A DNA stretch of 64,000 nucleotides from Saccharopolyspora dendranthemae (GCF_007829955.1 NZ_VIWX01000001.1:1488001-1552000), one strand, 5' to 3'; positions 29,554-39,355 are shown, counted from the stretch's first letter. Notes: a model not told the origin generated them from the letters alone. Program-made: numbers and translations.

Positions 29554-30158
29554 GACTTGCGCGCCTTCTGCTTGCGGTGGACCGTCCCGTCGAAGTCGCG
29601 ACCCATCAGCGACAGCAGCACCACGAGGATGCCGCCGCAGGTGATGCAGCTGTCGGCGACGTTGAACACCGGGAACACCTGACCGCCGGGTGCCAGGAAC
29701 GACAGGAAGTCCACGACGTGGCCCTGCAGCGGCCCGGGCGCCCGGAACAGCCGGTCACCGAGGTTGCCGCACGCACCGCCGAGCACCAGGCCGAGGCCGA
29801 CGGCCCACCCCGGCGAGCGGAGCTTCGGGGCCAGCCACACGATCACGCCGACCACCGCGATGGCCAGCAGCGCGAGCAACCACGTCAGGCCGGTGGCCAT
29901 CGAGAACGCGGCACCGGGGTTGCGCAGGACGTCGAAGTAGAAGAGGCCACCGAGCACCTTCACGGGCGGGGTGCCCTCGATGGTGGCGACCACGGCGATC
30001 TTGGTCACCACGTCCAGGGCCAGGCCCACTGCCGCCACCCCGAACAGCAGCGCCAGCAGCTTCGCGGACCCGCCCTTCGGGGCGTCCGCGGCCGGGTTCG
30101 TCTCAGCGGACTCCGGTGTGGAGGCCGCCTGCTCAGAAGAGGGGTGCTCGGTGCTCAC
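29550..30158 (-). CDS. lspA: Lipoprotein signal peptidase II
   Basis: Aspartyl membrane protease that removes signal peptides from diacylated prolipoproteins. A Ser/Glu/Ala-rich N-terminal extension (about 1-40) precedes four membrane helices. The catalytic aspartates are in [12 protein letters not shown] and VFNVADSCI, the two conserved LspA boxes. GTG at 30158 follows GACAAT by six bases; the G-run between them is too close to act as a normal ribosome site, so a leaderless start is possible. It is coupled to rluD. Its substrates include the lipoproteins encoded at 2427 and 44874. Confidence 0.95.
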   Translation of the reverse strand: MSTEHPSSEQAASTPESAETNPAADAPKGGSAKLLALLFGVAAVGLALDVVTKIAVVATIEGTPPVKVLGGLFYFDVLRNPGAAFSMATGLTWLLALLAIAVVGVIVWLAPKLRSPGWAVGLGLVLGGACGNLGDRLFRAPGPLQGHVVDFLSFLAPGGQVFPVFNVADSCITCGGILVVLLSLMGRDFDGTVHRKQKARKS

Positions 30159-30221
30159 TCCCCCATTGTCCCCGACCCAGCGGAACGACGGCGCACCAGG
30201 ACCGCGACACCCGGGCACCCA

Positions 30222-30293
30222 GTCCCAGTTTTAGTCCAAACTGAGCCGACAAAACGGACATGATCATGGCTCGGTTTGGACTAAAACTGGGAC
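30222..30293. repeat. Palindromic repeat element, copy 2
   Basis: Arms of 26 bases (30222-30247 and 30268-30293) pair with one mismatch around a 20-base spacer that again contains TGATCA. It begins 24 bases past the end of the class V aminotransferase gene and 64 bases upstream of lspA. Orientation is opposite to copy 1. Confidence 0.9.
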
Positions 30294-30316
30294 CTGCCGC
30301 GCACCGCCTCGCCGAA

Positions 30317-31639
30317 TCAGAGAAGGAAGGGCGGCAGCGGGCGCTGGTCGTCGACCGGTTCCCAGCGGCCGTTGGACTGCTCGTAGCTCGCCGCAGGACC
30401 CTCGCTCACCAAGGACTTCAGGGCGGCGAGCAGGCGGTCGACGTGCTCCGCGGTGGTGCCGAGACCGAGGCTGACCCGCAGTGCGCGTTCGCTGTCCGAG
30501 CCTGCCTTGGACAGCAGGTTCTTGGTGCCCAGGTGGGCGCAGAACAGACCGTCGCGGACGCCGATGCCGTGCTCGGCCGACAGCGCGGCGGCGATCAGCC
30601 CCGGGTCCTGGCCGTCGAGGGTGAAGCTGACGACGCCAACCCGGTCGTGCTCCGGGCCGAACAGGCTGAGCTCGCGCAGGCCGGGGATCTCGGCCAGACC
30701 CGCGCGCAAGCGTCCGAGCAGCGCGGACTCGTGCTCGACGACGCCCTCCCAGCGGGTGGCGAAGGTGCGGCAGGCGGTGGCCAGCGCGTGCACGCCGACG
30801 GTGTTGGGCGAGCCCGCCTCGTGGCGCTCCGGGCCGGTGGTCCAGCTGACCGCGCGCTCGTTGACCACGCGGGTGGCGCCACCGCCGGCGAGGTGGGGTT
30901 CGGCGGCGTTGAGCCAGTCGGCGCGTCCGATCAGGGCCCCGGCTCCGAAGGGGGCGTAGAGCTTGTGGCCGGACAGCGCGAGGTAGTCGACGTCGAGCTG
31001 GGCGAGCCGGATCGGCCGGTGCGGCGCGAGCTGCGCGGCGTCCAGCACCGTCCGGGCGCCCCTGCTGCGGGCGACGCGGGCGAGCTCGGCGACCGGCCAG
31101 ACCTCGCCGGTGACGTTGCACGCCCCGGTCAGGACCACCAGCCGGGGCCCCTCCGGGCACTCCGCCAGCGCCGCGTCCAGCGCGGCGACCGCGTCGGCCG
31201 GCGATTCGGGCGCTGCGATCCGGCGGACGTTGCGCCACGGCAGCAGAGCGGCGTGGTGCACGGTGTCGAAGACGACCACCGACGTGCCGCGCGGAACGGC
31301 CGAGGCCAGCAGGTTCAGCGCGTCGGTGGTGTTGCGGGTGAACACGACCTCGTCGCCCTGGCGGCCACCGGCGAAGTCGAGCAGCACCTGGCGCGCGTCT
31401 TCGTAGACGCGGGTGCACACCTGCGAGGCGAACCCGGCTCCGCGGTGCACGCTCGCGTAGTACGGCAGCAGCTCGTCCACGGCGTCGCGCACCGCGGACA
31501 GGCACGGTGCGCTGGCGGCGTGGTCGAGGTTGGCGTAACTCGTGGTTCCTCCGGTGACCAGGGGAACCCGCAGTCCGGCTCCGACCACGCCGGGAACGGC
31601 GACGGACTGGCTCGGAACATCGATGACGGCTGAAGACAT
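30317..31639 (-). CDS. Class V aminotransferase / cysteine desulfurase-like
   Basis: A 440-residue PLP enzyme of the SufS/EgtE-like class V fold. The PLP lysine is in LSGHKLYAPFG, the cofactor-contacting Asp/Gln in TVLDAAQLAPH, and a cysteine lies at the desulfurase position in IGVRDGLFCAHLG, so C-S bond cleavage is plausible. Candidates are cysteine desulfurase, EgtE-type sulfoxide lyase or a related sulphur enzyme; no egtBCD genes are in view. ATG at 31639 has GGGAGGG five bases upstream. A SAM-IV riboswitch precedes it, which places it in methionine/sulphur metabolism. Confidence 0.85.
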   Translation of the reverse strand: MSSAVIDVPSQSVAVPGVVGAGLRVPLVTGGTTSYANLDHAASAPCLSAVRDAVDELLPYYASVHRGAGFASQVCTRVYEDARQVLLDFAGGRQGDEVVFTRNTTDALNLLASAVPRGTSVVVFDTVHHAALLPWRNVRRIAAPESPADAVAALDAALAECPEGPRLVVLTGACNVTGEVWPVAELARVARSRGARTVLDAAQLAPHRPIRLAQLDVDYLALSGHKLYAPFGAGALIGRADWLNAAEPHLAGGGATRVVNERAVSWTTGPERHEAGSPNTVGVHALATACRTFATRWEGVVEHESALLGRLRAGLAEIPGLRELSLFGPEHDRVGVVSFTLDGQDPGLIAAALSAEHGIGVRDGLFCAHLGTKNLLSKAGSDSERALRVSLGLGTTAEHVDRLLAALKSLVSEGPAASYEQSNGRWEPVDDQRPLPPFLL

Positions 31640-31674
31640 CGCGACCCTCCCGGGGCCTCAAGGGCCCTTGGCGG

Positions 31675-31789
31675 GCCCGCGCTTGCCGGGCCGCACTGCG
31701 CGACCGGCCAGGTCTTCACCCGGGGCACCCCACCGCGGTAGGAGGGTTGCCGGCCAGCAAGCCGGGGCTTGACGCTGGCGCTCATGACC
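31675..31789 (-). ncRNA. SAM-IV riboswitch
   Basis: Read on the minus strand, 31789 to about 31700 matches the actinobacterial SAM-IV aptamer: GGTCATGAGCGCCAGCGTCA, then AGCCCCGGCTTGCTGGCCGG, CAACCCTCC, CCGCGGTGGGGTGCCCCGGG and TGAAGACC closing against the 5' GGTC. SAM-IV binds S-adenosylmethionine and lowers expression of sulphur genes. Downstream GC-rich hairpins (about 31645-31690) lie next to the ribosome site of the aminotransferase gene, suggesting translational control. The 3' boundary is approximate. Confidence 0.9.
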
Positions 31790-31851
31790 TTCGCGGCGAA
31801 CAGTAGCGCCTCACCCCGCTCCGCGACAACGCCTTCCCACCTGGTGGGCGC

Positions 31852-31924
31852 GGGGCAGTTCTGGTCCGAACTGACCGGACGTTCCCCGACATCGATCATG
31901 GACGGTTCGGACCAGAACTGCCCC
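31852..31924. repeat. Diverged copy of the palindromic repeat family
   Basis: Arms of 20 bases (31852-31871, 31905-31924) pair perfectly. The core CAGTTCTGGTCCGAAC is aligned with CAGTTTTAGTCCAAAC of the other copies, and the spacer retains GACATCGATCATGG. It sits 57 bases past the ileS stop and upstream of the SAM-IV riboswitch. The 31640-31980 stretch otherwise contains only that riboswitch. Confidence 0.7.
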
Positions 31925-31980
31925 CGGACGAGATCGAGGCCCCGGGAGCGAACCCCGGGGCCTCGATGCGCGCGAGCGCG

Positions 31981-34900
31981 TCAGACGCGGGAGACCGCGA
32001 CCTTGATCTCGATCCCGTCGCCGACCGCGCCGGTGGCGGCATCGGCCGCGTCACCGAGATCGACCGCGTCGGCCAGGGTCTCGCCCGCGATGAACTCGCG
32101 GTGCGCCTCGACCGCCTCGATCACCTCGGCCGGGGCCTCGACGGTGACCGTGATGCGGTCCGAGACCTCGAAACCGGCGTCCTTGCGGGCGTTCTGGACC
32201 ACCCGCACGACGTCCCGCGCCAAGCCCTCGGCGGCGAGCTCCGGAGTGACGTCGGTGTCCAGCACGACCAGCCCGTCGCCGCCCGGCAACGCAGCGGCGG
32301 CGCCCGAGTCGGTGGAGACCAGCCGCTCGGTGAACTCACCCTCCTGCAGCTCGATGCCCGCGGCGACCACGGTGGACCCGCGGTGCGCCCAGTCACCGGC
32401 CTTGACGGCCTTGATCACGGTCTGCACGTCCTTGCCCAGCCGCGGACCGGCCGCGCGGGCGTTGACCGCGATCTCGAAGTGCCCGTGCGCGGCCACGTCG
32501 GTGCTCAGCTCCAGGCCCTTGACGTTGACCTCGTCGCTGATCAGATCCGCGAACGGGCGCAGCACCTCGGCCTCCGGAGTGGCCACCACCAGACCGCCCA
32601 GCGGCAGCCGGACGCGCAGCTTGTTGGCCTTGCGCAAGGCCAGCGCCGAGGAGCAGACCTGGCGGACCCGGTCCATCGCCGAGACCAGCGCCGGGTCGGC
32701 GGGCAGCTCGTCGACCAGCGGCCAATCGGCCATGTGCACCGAACGGCCACCGGTGAGCCCGCGCCACACCGCCTCGGCGGTCAGCGGCAGCAGCGGCGCC
32801 ACCACCCGGCTGGTCACCTCCAGCACGGTGTGCAGGGTGTTGATCGCGTCCTTGTCGCCGGCCCAGAACCGGTCCCGGGAGCGGCGCACGTACCAGTTGG
32901 TCAGCACCTCCAGGAACTCCCGCACGTTCGCGGTCGCGGTCGCCAGGTCCAGCGCGTCCATCGAGGACTGCACGTCGCCGACCAGCTCGTGGGTCTTGGC
33001 CAGCACGTAGCGGTCGAGCACGTGCTCGCTGTCGGTGCGGAACTCCCCGCTGACGCCCTCCGCGTTGGCGTAGAGCGCGAGGAAGTACCAGGAGTTCCAC
33101 AGCGGCAGCACCGCCTGGCGCACCGCGTCCCGGATCCCGCGCTCGGTGACGACCAGGTCGCCGCCGCGCAGGATCGGGCTCGACATCAGGAACCAGCGCA
33201 TCGCGTCGGAACCGTCGCGGTCGAAGACCTCGTTGACGTCCGGGTAGTTCTTCTTGGACTTCGACATCTTCAGCCCGTCGTGGCCCAGCACGATGCCGTG
33301 CGCCACGACGTTGCTGAACGCCGGCCGGTCGAACAGCGCCGTGGCCAGCACGTGCAGCGTGTAGAACCAGCCGCGGGTCTGACCGTGGTACTCGACGATG
33401 AAGTCGCCCGGGAAGTGGTGCTCGAACCAGTCCGCGTTCTCCATCGGGTAGTGGACCTGCGCGAACGGCATCGAGCCCGACTCGAACCAGCAGTCCAGCA
33501 CCTCGGGCACCCGGCGCATCGTGGACTTGCCGGTCGGGTCGTCCGGGTTGGGCCGGGTCAGCTCGTCGATCTCCGGGCGGTGCAGGTTCGTCGGCCGCAC
33601 CCCGAAGTCTCGTTCGAGCTCGTCCAGCGAGCCGTAGACGTCGGTGCGCGGGTGCTCGGGATCGTCGGAGCACCACACAGGGATCGGCGAACCCCAGTAC
33701 CGGTTGCGCGAGATGTTCCAGTCGCGGGCGTTCTCCAGCCACTTGCCGAACTGGCCGTCGCGGATGTGCGAGGGAACCCAGTTGATCTGCTTGTTGAGCT
33801 CGACCATCCGGTCCTTGAACTGGCTCACGGCCACGAACCAGGACGACAGCGCGCGCTGGATCAGCGCGTTGTCGCAGCGCCAGCAGTGCGGGTACTGGTG
33901 GTCGTAGGTCTCGTGCCGCAGCAGCAGACCGCGTTCCTTGAGGTCGCGGGTGATGTGCTTGTTGGCCTCGAAGACCTGCATCCCCTCGTACGGCGGCACC
34001 TCGGCGGTGAACCGGCCGCGAGCGTCGACCGGAACGACCGGCACGATGTCGGCCGCGTCGGTGACGACCTTGTCGTCCTCACCGAAAGCCGGTGCGATGT
34101 GCACGATTCCGGTGCCGTCGTCGGTCGTGACGTAGTCGGCGGCGAGCACCTGGTGCGCGTTGTCCCGGCCGGCGAAGAAGTCGAACGGCGGCTGGTAGCG
34201 GGTGCCGAGCAGATCGGATCCCTTGTACCGGGCCACCACTCGGTCCGCGACGTCCTCGCCGAGCTCGCGGGCGTAGGCGGGAACCCGGGCTTCGGCGATC
34301 AGGTAGCGCTCAGTGCTCTCGGCGGGCGCGACCAGCGCGTAGTCCACGTCGGGATGTACGGCGGCGGCCAGGTTCGACGGCAGCGTCCACGGGGTCGTCG
34401 TCCACACCAGCGCGAGCGCGCCGTCGAGGTCGCTGCCGGGAGCGGTCAGCCGCAGGCCCACCGTCACGGCCGGGTCCTGGCGCGGCCGGTAGCCGTCGTC
34501 CATGCGGGTTTCGGTGTTCGACAGCGGCGTCTCGCAACGCCAGCAGTACCAGAGGACCCGATATCCCTCGTAGACCAGACCCTTGTCCCACAGGGACTTG
34601 AAGGCCCACATGACGCTTTCCATGTAGTCCAGGTCGAGGGTCTTGTAGTCGTTCTCGAAGTCGACCCAGCGCGCCTGCCGGGTGACGTAGTCCTCCCACT
34701 CCGCGGTGTAGCGCAGCACGGAGGCCTTGCACGCCTCGTTGAAGGCGGCGACGCCCATGTCGTCGATCTCGGCCTTCGAGGTGATCCCGAGCTGCTTCTC
34801 CGCCTCGACCTCGGCGGGCAGCCCGTGGGTGTCCCAGCCGAAGCGGCGCTCGACCCGCTTGCCGCGCATCGTCTGGTAGCGCGGGACCGCGTCCTTGACG

Positions 34901-35133
34901 TAGCCGGTGAGCAGGTGACCGTAGTGCGGCAGGCCGTTGGCGAACGGCGGGCCGTCGTAGAAGACGTACTCGTTCGAGCCGTTGTGCCCTGCCTCGCGCG
35001 CCTCGACGGAAGCGCGGAAGGTCTTGTCGTCGGCCCAGAAGTCCAGCACCTGGCGTTCGATCGCCGGGAACGCGGGCTGGGCCGCCACGCCGCGTTCGTC
35101 GGACGCGCCGAAGGAAACCTTGGGGTATGCCAT
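31981..35133 (-). CDS. ileS: Isoleucyl-tRNA synthetase
   Basis: Class I aminoacyl-tRNA synthetase charging tRNA-Ile, 1050 residues. It has the HIGH-type motif [13 protein letters not shown] (about 64-75) and the KMSKS loop [12 protein letters not shown] near 620, an editing domain between them and a C-terminal anticodon-binding region. The length and the C-terminal extension fit the large actinobacterial/eukaryote-like IleS type often associated with mupirocin tolerance; this type assignment is inference. ATG at 35133 is chosen (family N-terminus MAYPKVSFG), with AGGAG about ten bases upstream. Controlled by the T-box leader just upstream. Confidence 0.97.
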   Translation of the reverse strand: MAYPKVSFGASDERGVAAQPAFPAIERQVLDFWADDKTFRASVEAREAGHNGSNEYVFYDGPPFANGLPHYGHLLTGYVKDAVPRYQTMRGKRVERRFGWDTHGLPAEVEAEKQLGITSKAEIDDMGVAAFNEACKASVLRYTAEWEDYVTRQARWVDFENDYKTLDLDYMESVMWAFKSLWDKGLVYEGYRVLWYCWRCETPLSNTETRMDDGYRPRQDPAVTVGLRLTAPGSDLDGALALVWTTTPWTLPSNLAAAVHPDVDYALVAPAESTERYLIAEARVPAYARELGEDVADRVVARYKGSDLLGTRYQPPFDFFAGRDNAHQVLAADYVTTDDGTGIVHIAPAFGEDDKVVTDAADIVPVVPVDARGRFTAEVPPYEGMQVFEANKHITRDLKERGLLLRHETYDHQYPHCWRCDNALIQRALSSWFVAVSQFKDRMVELNKQINWVPSHIRDGQFGKWLENARDWNISRNRYWGSPIPVWCSDDPEHPRTDVYGSLDELERDFGVRPTNLHRPEIDELTRPNPDDPTGKSTMRRVPEVLDCWFESGSMPFAQVHYPMENADWFEHHFPGDFIVEYHGQTRGWFYTLHVLATALFDRPAFSNVVAHGIVLGHDGLKMSKSKKNYPDVNEVFDRDGSDAMRWFLMSSPILRGGDLVVTERGIRDAVRQAVLPLWNSWYFLALYANAEGVSGEFRTDSEHVLDRYVLAKTHELVGDVQSSMDALDLATATANVREFLEVLTNWYVRRSRDRFWAGDKDAINTLHTVLEVTSRVVAPLLPLTAEAVWRGLTGGRSVHMADWPLVDELPADPALVSAMDRVRQVCSSALALRKANKLRVRLPLGGLVVATPEAEVLRPFADLISDEVNVKGLELSTDVAAHGHFEIAVNARAAGPRLGKDVQTVIKAVKAGDWAHRGSTVVAAGIELQEGEFTERLVSTDSGAAAALPGGDGLVVLDTDVTPELAAEGLARDVVRVVQNARKDAGFEVSDRITVTVEAPAEVIEAVEAHREFIAGETLADAVDLGDAADAATGAVGDGIEIKVAVSRV

Positions 35134-35169
35134 CGCGGAGCTGCTCCTCGCAATGTGTCGTTGCCGCCC

Positions 35170-35350
35170 TGGTGGACGGGGACGACGTCCCGGACGTGCC
35201 GGGCACCGCGGTACCACCCCGCTTGCCGACGGTCGGAGACCGACGGCCACTCGATTGCCGGCTGTGACGGGCCGGACCCGTCCGGTTCTACTGAGGCACG
35301 CGAGGTGCCCGTTCTTCCGGAAGCTCCCCGGTGATGGCCGGATCAACGCC
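35170..35350 (-). ncRNA. T-box leader of ileS (actinobacterial short type)
   Basis: On the minus strand the T-box sequence GGGGTGGTACCGCGG is at 35207-35221. About 115 bases upstream a short Stem I carries an ATC (isoleucine) specifier at 35333-35335 within GGCCATCACCGG. Downstream (about 35170-35205) a GC-rich segment can pair near the ileS ribosome site. The ultrashort Stem I and lack of a terminator U-run fit the translational T-boxes of actinobacterial ileS, where uncharged tRNA-Ile frees the start site. Confidence 0.93.
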
Positions 35351-35388
35351 TGGTGCTCACCAGAGTACCGGGCTTTCGCCAGTGATTT

Positions 35389-35862
35389 TCACCGGCTCTG
35401 GCGAGGCTCCGCCGCGATCGTCGCGTTGGGGGCGCACCTGGCGCAGGGCGTGAAGCCGAGTTCCCGGGCTTCACCGAGCTTCAGCGGCAGCGTCTTCGCC
35501 TCGCCGAGCCACTCGCAGGTCCGCACGTGATAGCGCGGGCGTTCGTCGACCACGACGACCTCGGCGTCCTGATCGGCCGACTTCGCGGCGTTGCTTCGTT
35601 CTTCACCTGGTTCCGCGCCGAGCGCCGGAGCCGGTGGGGTCTTGCTCTTCTTGCGACGGCGGGCCCTGATCCGGTCGAAGATCAGCAGCGCCACCCCGAG
35701 TCCGCTGGCCAGGACCGAGATCCAGGCGAATCCCGCTCCGCCGCCGAGAACGGCGACCGCCAACGTCGCGGCGGCCACCAGGACCAGCAGCAGTACGACC
35801 AGCAGCACTCGAATTCCCTCTCGCCGAACCCCTCTCGGCAGATACCGGCGGTGACGGGCCAC
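35389..35862 (-). CDS. Membrane protein with C-terminal Cys/His motif
   Basis: A 157-residue protein with two membrane helices (about 18-40 and 45-62), a basic patch (RIRARRRKKSK) and a cytoplasmic tail ending in YHVRTCEWL...LGEARELGFTPCARCAP. The Cys/His arrangement (H-x3-C...C-x2-C) resembles a small metal-binding knuckle of the Ada/TRASH kind seen at the ends of some actinobacterial proteins. Function unknown. GTG at 35862 is the longest start and has no good ribosome site, so the N-terminus is uncertain. It lies between wag31 and ileS, as similar genes do in related genomes. Confidence 0.65.
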   Translation of the reverse strand: MARHRRYLPRGVRREGIRVLLVVLLLVLVAAATLAVAVLGGGAGFAWISVLASGLGVALLIFDRIRARRRKKSKTPPAPALGAEPGEERSNAAKSADQDAEVVVVDERPRYHVRTCEWLGEAKTLPLKLGEARELGFTPCARCAPNATIAAEPRQSR

Positions 35863-35901
35863 GACCCATCACCGCCGGTATGCCAAGTCTTGAACGGGGA
35901 A

Positions 35902-36753
35902 TCAGCCCGCTTCGGCCGTCCTGGCCCCGAAGCTGTAGCTGGTGGCCTGCTGACCCGAACGGCTCCCGCTGCTGCTGCTCTCCGCAGGTGCGGCAGAGCC
36001 TCGGTCCTGCAGCTCGCGCAGCTGAGACTCCAGGTAGGTCTGCAGTCGAGTGCGGTACTCCCGCTCGAACGTGCGGAGAGTCTCGATCTTCTTCTCGAGG
36101 GCGTTCTTCTCGTTGGTGATGTTGCCCATCACCTCCGCGTGCTTGCGCTGCGCATCGCGCTCCAGGCTCGCCGCCTTGTCGCGCGCCTGCCGCTCAAGCG
36201 TCTCCGCCCGCGTGCGGGCGTCGTTGAGCATCGTCTCGGCTCTGGTCCGGGACTCGTTGACCATGCTGTCGGACTTCGAACGAGCCTCCGACAGCAGCTG
36301 CTCGGACTTGGTCCGGGCCTCCGACAACATGCCGTCGGCCTCTGCCTTGGCCTCACCGGTCAGCCGGTCCGCCATCTCCTGCGCGAGGCCGAGAACCTTG
36401 GCGGCCTGCACGTGGTGATCGCCGCCCGGGGAAGTCTGCTCGGCAGCGGTCGGCGCCGGGACCGGGGTGAGCCGGCGCGGTTCCTCCGGTGGGGCGGCCG
36501 GGGTCGAAGCGGCAGCGGCCGACGCCGACGCAGCCTGGCTGCGGGCGTCGTCCAAGTCGACCTGGGCGGTCTGCAGCTGGGTCTCCACCTGCTCCACCTG
36601 CCCACGCAGGTCGTTGTTCTCCTCGACCAGCCGCGCAAGCTCGGCTTCAACCAGGTCGAGGAATGCATCCACCTCGTCCTCGTTGTAGCCCCGCTTGCCG
36701 ATCGGGGGTTTGCTGAACGCGACGTTATGCACGTCGGCGGGGGTCAGGCCCAC
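35902..36753 (-). CDS. wag31: Wag31/DivIVA polar growth protein
   Basis: Coiled-coil protein that marks negatively curved membrane at the poles and organises apical cell-wall growth. The 283-residue chain starts with the membrane-binding DivIVA motif [17 protein letters not shown], followed by a first coiled coil (about 30-75), an Ala/Pro-rich linker (78-115) and a long second coiled coil (about 118-250) with regular [16 protein letters not shown] heptads. GTG at 36753 has GAGGTGATC two bases upstream. It sits in the conserved ftsZ-pgeF-yggS-sepF-yggT-wag31 string. Confidence 0.95.
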   Translation of the reverse strand: MGLTPADVHNVAFSKPPIGKRGYNEDEVDAFLDLVEAELARLVEENNDLRGQVEQVETQLQTAQVDLDDARSQAASASAAAASTPAAPPEEPRRLTPVPAPTAAEQTSPGGDHHVQAAKVLGLAQEMADRLTGEAKAEADGMLSEARTKSEQLLSEARSKSDSMVNESRTRAETMLNDARTRAETLERQARDKAASLERDAQRKHAEVMGNITNEKNALEKKIETLRTFEREYRTRLQTYLESQLRELQDRGSAAPAESSSSGSRSGQQATSYSFGARTAEAG

Positions 36754-36804
36754 AAGATCACCTCACGCACTCCTTCGGCAGCTGCGGGTCGGTCGGGTTC
36801 CCCG

Positions 36805-37116
36805 TCACCCGGCCGGTTGCACCAGTCGCATCAGTATGAACACGACTAGCAGCAGCACCATAATCGATAGGTCCAGTCCGACGCCGCCGATCCGGACCGT
36901 CGGAATCACCCGACGCACCAGTTTCACGGGTGGGTCGGTCACTGTGTAGATGCTCTCCAACGCGATTGCAACCCCCCCAACGGGCCGCCAATCGCGAGCG
37001 AACACTCTAACGAGTTCCACCACGATACGCGCCGTGAGCAGGAGCCAGAAGAAGAACAGAACGTAGAACAAGACGATCTGTACCGGGTTCACGCCTTCAA
37101 CTGTGCCACCACTCAC
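36805..37116 (-). CDS. YggT family membrane protein
   Basis: A 103-residue protein with two membrane-segment pairs (about 12-32 and 82-101) and the YggT core TDPPVKLVRRVIP, in which the Pro/Arg residues are well conserved. YggT proteins are linked to division and osmotic tolerance, but their mechanism is unknown. GTG at 37116 overlaps the sepF stop (GTGA), implying co-translation with sepF. Confidence 0.9.
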   Translation of the reverse strand: MSGGTVEGVNPVQIVLFYVLFFFWLLLTARIVVELVRVFARDWRPVGGVAIALESIYTVTDPPVKLVRRVIPTVRIGGVGLDLSIMVLLLVVFILMRLVQPAG

Positions 37117-37769
37117 CCGTAGTTGAAGAAGGCCCCCTCTGCTAGCCGTCGCTTGTCCTCAGCCGCGACGTCGACGTTCGGCGGTGAGAGCAAGAACACC
37201 CGGTTGGTGACCTTCTCGATCGAACCCCGCATCGCGAACGCCAGACCTGCGGCGAAGTCGACCAGACGCTTCGCGTCGGCCTCCTCCATCTCGGTCAGGT
37301 TCATGATCACCGGCGTGCCGTCTCGGTACTGCTCGCCGATGGTCCGCGCCTCGCTGTAGCTGCGCGGATGCAGAGTTGTGATCTTACTCAAGTTGAACTG
37401 AGTACCTGTGTCAGTCACCGCCCGCAGACGCGAAACACCCTCGCTTCGCGGCTGATCGTTGGGCAGAGTGCTGCGCGACGCCGTCTCCGGCGCCCACTGC
37501 CGCCGCGGACGCGGCGGCTCCCGGAACTCCTCGGCGTAGGACTCGGTCTCCGCGTCGGCCTGAAAACCGCCGCGAGTACCCGCCGACCTGCGCCGGGACG
37601 CGCCCCGGTCTTCGTCGTAAGCGCCCCGGTCCGCGTAGGCAGGACGGGAGTCGTACACAGGACGATCATCGTCGTACCGCTCGCGGTAGGCGATCTCGTC
37701 CTCGTACTCGTCCACCTCGTCGGCCGGGACCATGCCGAAGTAGGCCTTCAACTTGTGCAGAGCGCTCAT
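37113..37769 (-). CDS. sepF: Cell division protein SepF
   Basis: FtsZ membrane anchor, 218 residues. The N-terminal amphipathic helix MSALHKLKAYFGMV binds membrane, an acidic/Arg-rich disordered linker (about 18-125) follows, and the C-terminal SepF domain (about 128-215) includes VIMNLTEMEEADAKRLVDF and the KVTNRVFLLSP strand. ATG at 37769 is preferred over ATG at 37775 because GGAAGG is correctly spaced for it. SepF replaces FtsA/ZipA in actinobacteria and would bind the FtsZ C-terminal tail DIPPFMRR encoded at 39356. Confidence 0.96.
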   Translation of the reverse strand: MSALHKLKAYFGMVPADEVDEYEDEIAYRERYDDDRPVYDSRPAYADRGAYDEDRGASRRRSAGTRGGFQADAETESYAEEFREPPRPRRQWAPETASRSTLPNDQPRSEGVSRLRAVTDTGTQFNLSKITTLHPRSYSEARTIGEQYRDGTPVIMNLTEMEEADAKRLVDFAAGLAFAMRGSIEKVTNRVFLLSPPNVDVAAEDKRRLAEGAFFNYG

Positions 37770-37840
37770 CGGCATGCCCTTCCTCTGCGGCTCCCTGACA
37801 CCGAGCACGAGGTGGCCGACCTTCGACCCCCTTCTGACGG

Positions 37841-38575
37841 CTACGGCGAGGTTAACCGCCGCCCACCGAGCAGCGCGGTTCCGACACGCACCCTGGTCGA
37901 GCCGTGGGCAACGGCACTTTCCAGGTCGCCGGACATCCCCGCCGACACGTCCACAGCTTCCGGGTGATCAACGCGCAAGCGCTCGGAGATCGACGAAAGT
38001 GTGCTGAAGGCCACATCCACGTCGCCACCCAGAGGAGCGACAGCCATCACTCCCCGCAGCCGAAGATCGCTCGTTCGCGTGATCGTCTCGGCGAGTTGTG
38101 GAACGTCCTCCGGGGCGCAGCCGCCCCTCCCGGTCGTGCCGTCCAGGCTGACCTGCACCAACACGTCCAGCGGGTGCTCCCGCTCGCCCGCGTCGAGCGC
38201 GCTGGCCGTTGCGCGGGCAAGAGCTTCGGCGAGCCGGTCGCTGTCGACGGATTCGACGACGTCGGCCCAGCGGGCCACCGCGCGCGCCTTGTTCCGCTGC
38301 AACTGGCCGACCATGTGCCAGCGCGACGCGGCCACCGGTCGCAGCTCGGCGAACTCGGCGACCTTGCCGCGCGCCTCCTGCTCCCGGTTTTCGGCGAAGG
38401 CCGACAGCCCGAGATCGGAGAGAAGAGCCACATCGGATGCGGGGAAGGTCTTGGTCACAGCGAGCAGCTCGACCTCGTCCGGAGACCGGCCGGCGGCCTG
38501 GCACGCCTTCGCGAGACGCTCGCGGACCGCCTCCAGCGACTCGGCGAGCTCGGCGCGGCGATCCTCCGGCGTCAC
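37841..38575 (-). CDS. YggS-type PLP homeostasis protein
   Basis: A 244-residue single-domain alanine-racemase-like barrel that binds pyridoxal phosphate without known catalysis and buffers cellular PLP (PLPBP family). PLP lysine in LLAVTKTFPASD, and family motifs FAENREQEARGKV, WHMVGQLQRNKAR and SAGMSGDLESAVAHGSTRVRVGTALLG are present. GTG at 38575 overlaps the pgeF stop (GTGA). Confidence 0.95.
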   Translation of the reverse strand: MTPEDRRAELAESLEAVRERLAKACQAAGRSPDEVELLAVTKTFPASDVALLSDLGLSAFAENREQEARGKVAEFAELRPVAASRWHMVGQLQRNKARAVARWADVVESVDSDRLAEALARATASALDAGEREHPLDVLVQVSLDGTTGRGGCAPEDVPQLAETITRTSDLRLRGVMAVAPLGGDVDVAFSTLSSISERLRVDHPEAVDVSAGMSGDLESAVAHGSTRVRVGTALLGGRRLTSP

Positions 38576-39282
38576 TCGTCCTCCATCCAGATCACCGAGG
38601 CGAAGCGGCCGGTCCTGCCGTCGTCCCTGCGGTGGCTGTAGAGCTCGGGGGTTTCCATCGTGCAGCGCGGGTCGACGCCGATCTTGGCGATGCCGACCTG
38701 CGCGAGCTGCTCGAAGAGCCCGGCTCGCAGGTCGAGCCCGGCGGTCCCCTTCCTGGTCTTGCAGGCGCTGCCGGGCAGGTGCTTCTCCACGTCCGCCTGC
38801 ATGTCGTGCGGCACCTCGTAGCAGGCTCCGCACGCGGCGGGCCCGATCAGCGCTTCCACCCGATCGAGTCGCGCACCCGCCTCGCGCATCGACTTCAGCG
38901 CCGCAGGCAGGACTCCCACGCGCGCGCCCACGCGGCCGGCGTGCACCGCGGAGATCACCCCGGCCTCGGGATCACCGAGCAGCACCGGCACGCAGTCGGC
39001 CGTCAGCGCGATCAGCGCGAGACCCGGCTGAGCGGTCACCAGCGCGTCGGAGGCTTCCACCGCCGCCTGCTGCGGTCCGTCCACGACGGTCGCCGTGCGG
39101 CCGTGGATCTGCTCCATCCAGACCAGGTGGTCCTCGGGCAGGCCGATGCCGTCCGCCAGCTTGCGCGTGTTGGCCGCGAGCGCCTCCGGCGCATCGCCGA
39201 CCTTGCCGCCGAGGTTGAAGGAGTCGAACGGCGCACTGGAGCTGCCGCCCTCCCGCGTGGTCGTCACGCGCCGAATCCGCAC
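38572..39282 (-). CDS. pgeF: Peptidoglycan editing factor PgeF (multicopper-like)
   Basis: A 236-residue YfiH/PgeF-family protein, thought to correct wrongly incorporated residues in peptidoglycan precursors and also reported as a purine nucleoside phosphorylase-like enzyme. Metal-site residues are visible in MEQIHGRTA, ALTADCVPVLL, VISAVHAGRVG and CGACYEV. GTG at 39282 has GGGAGG eight bases upstream; an upstream in-frame start would run into the ftsZ terminator. It lies directly downstream of ftsZ as in most actinobacteria. Confidence 0.93.
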   Translation of the reverse strand: MRIRRVTTTREGGSSSAPFDSFNLGGKVGDAPEALAANTRKLADGIGLPEDHLVWMEQIHGRTATVVDGPQQAAVEASDALVTAQPGLALIALTADCVPVLLGDPEAGVISAVHAGRVGARVGVLPAALKSMREAGARLDRVEALIGPAACGACYEVPHDMQADVEKHLPGSACKTRKGTAGLDLRAGLFEQLAQVGIAKIGVDPRCTMETPELYSHRRDDGRTGRFASVIWMEDE

Positions 39283-39298
39283 TTGCCCAGCCTCCCGA

Positions 39299-39342
39299 AA
39301 AAGAAAAATCGACACCGGGAACCCGCGGTCCCCGGTGTCGAT
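39299..39342 (-). terminator. Intrinsic terminator after ftsZ
   Basis: A 15-bp stem (ATCGACACCGGGGAC paired with GTTCCCGGTGTCGAT, minus strand) is followed by a T-rich TTTTTCTTTTT run at 39297-39307, a textbook rho-independent terminator. It lies 14 bases past the ftsZ stop and just before pgeF, so it attenuates read-through from ftsZ into the downstream division genes. Confidence 0.88.
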
Positions 39343-39355
39343 TCTCGCTTATGCG

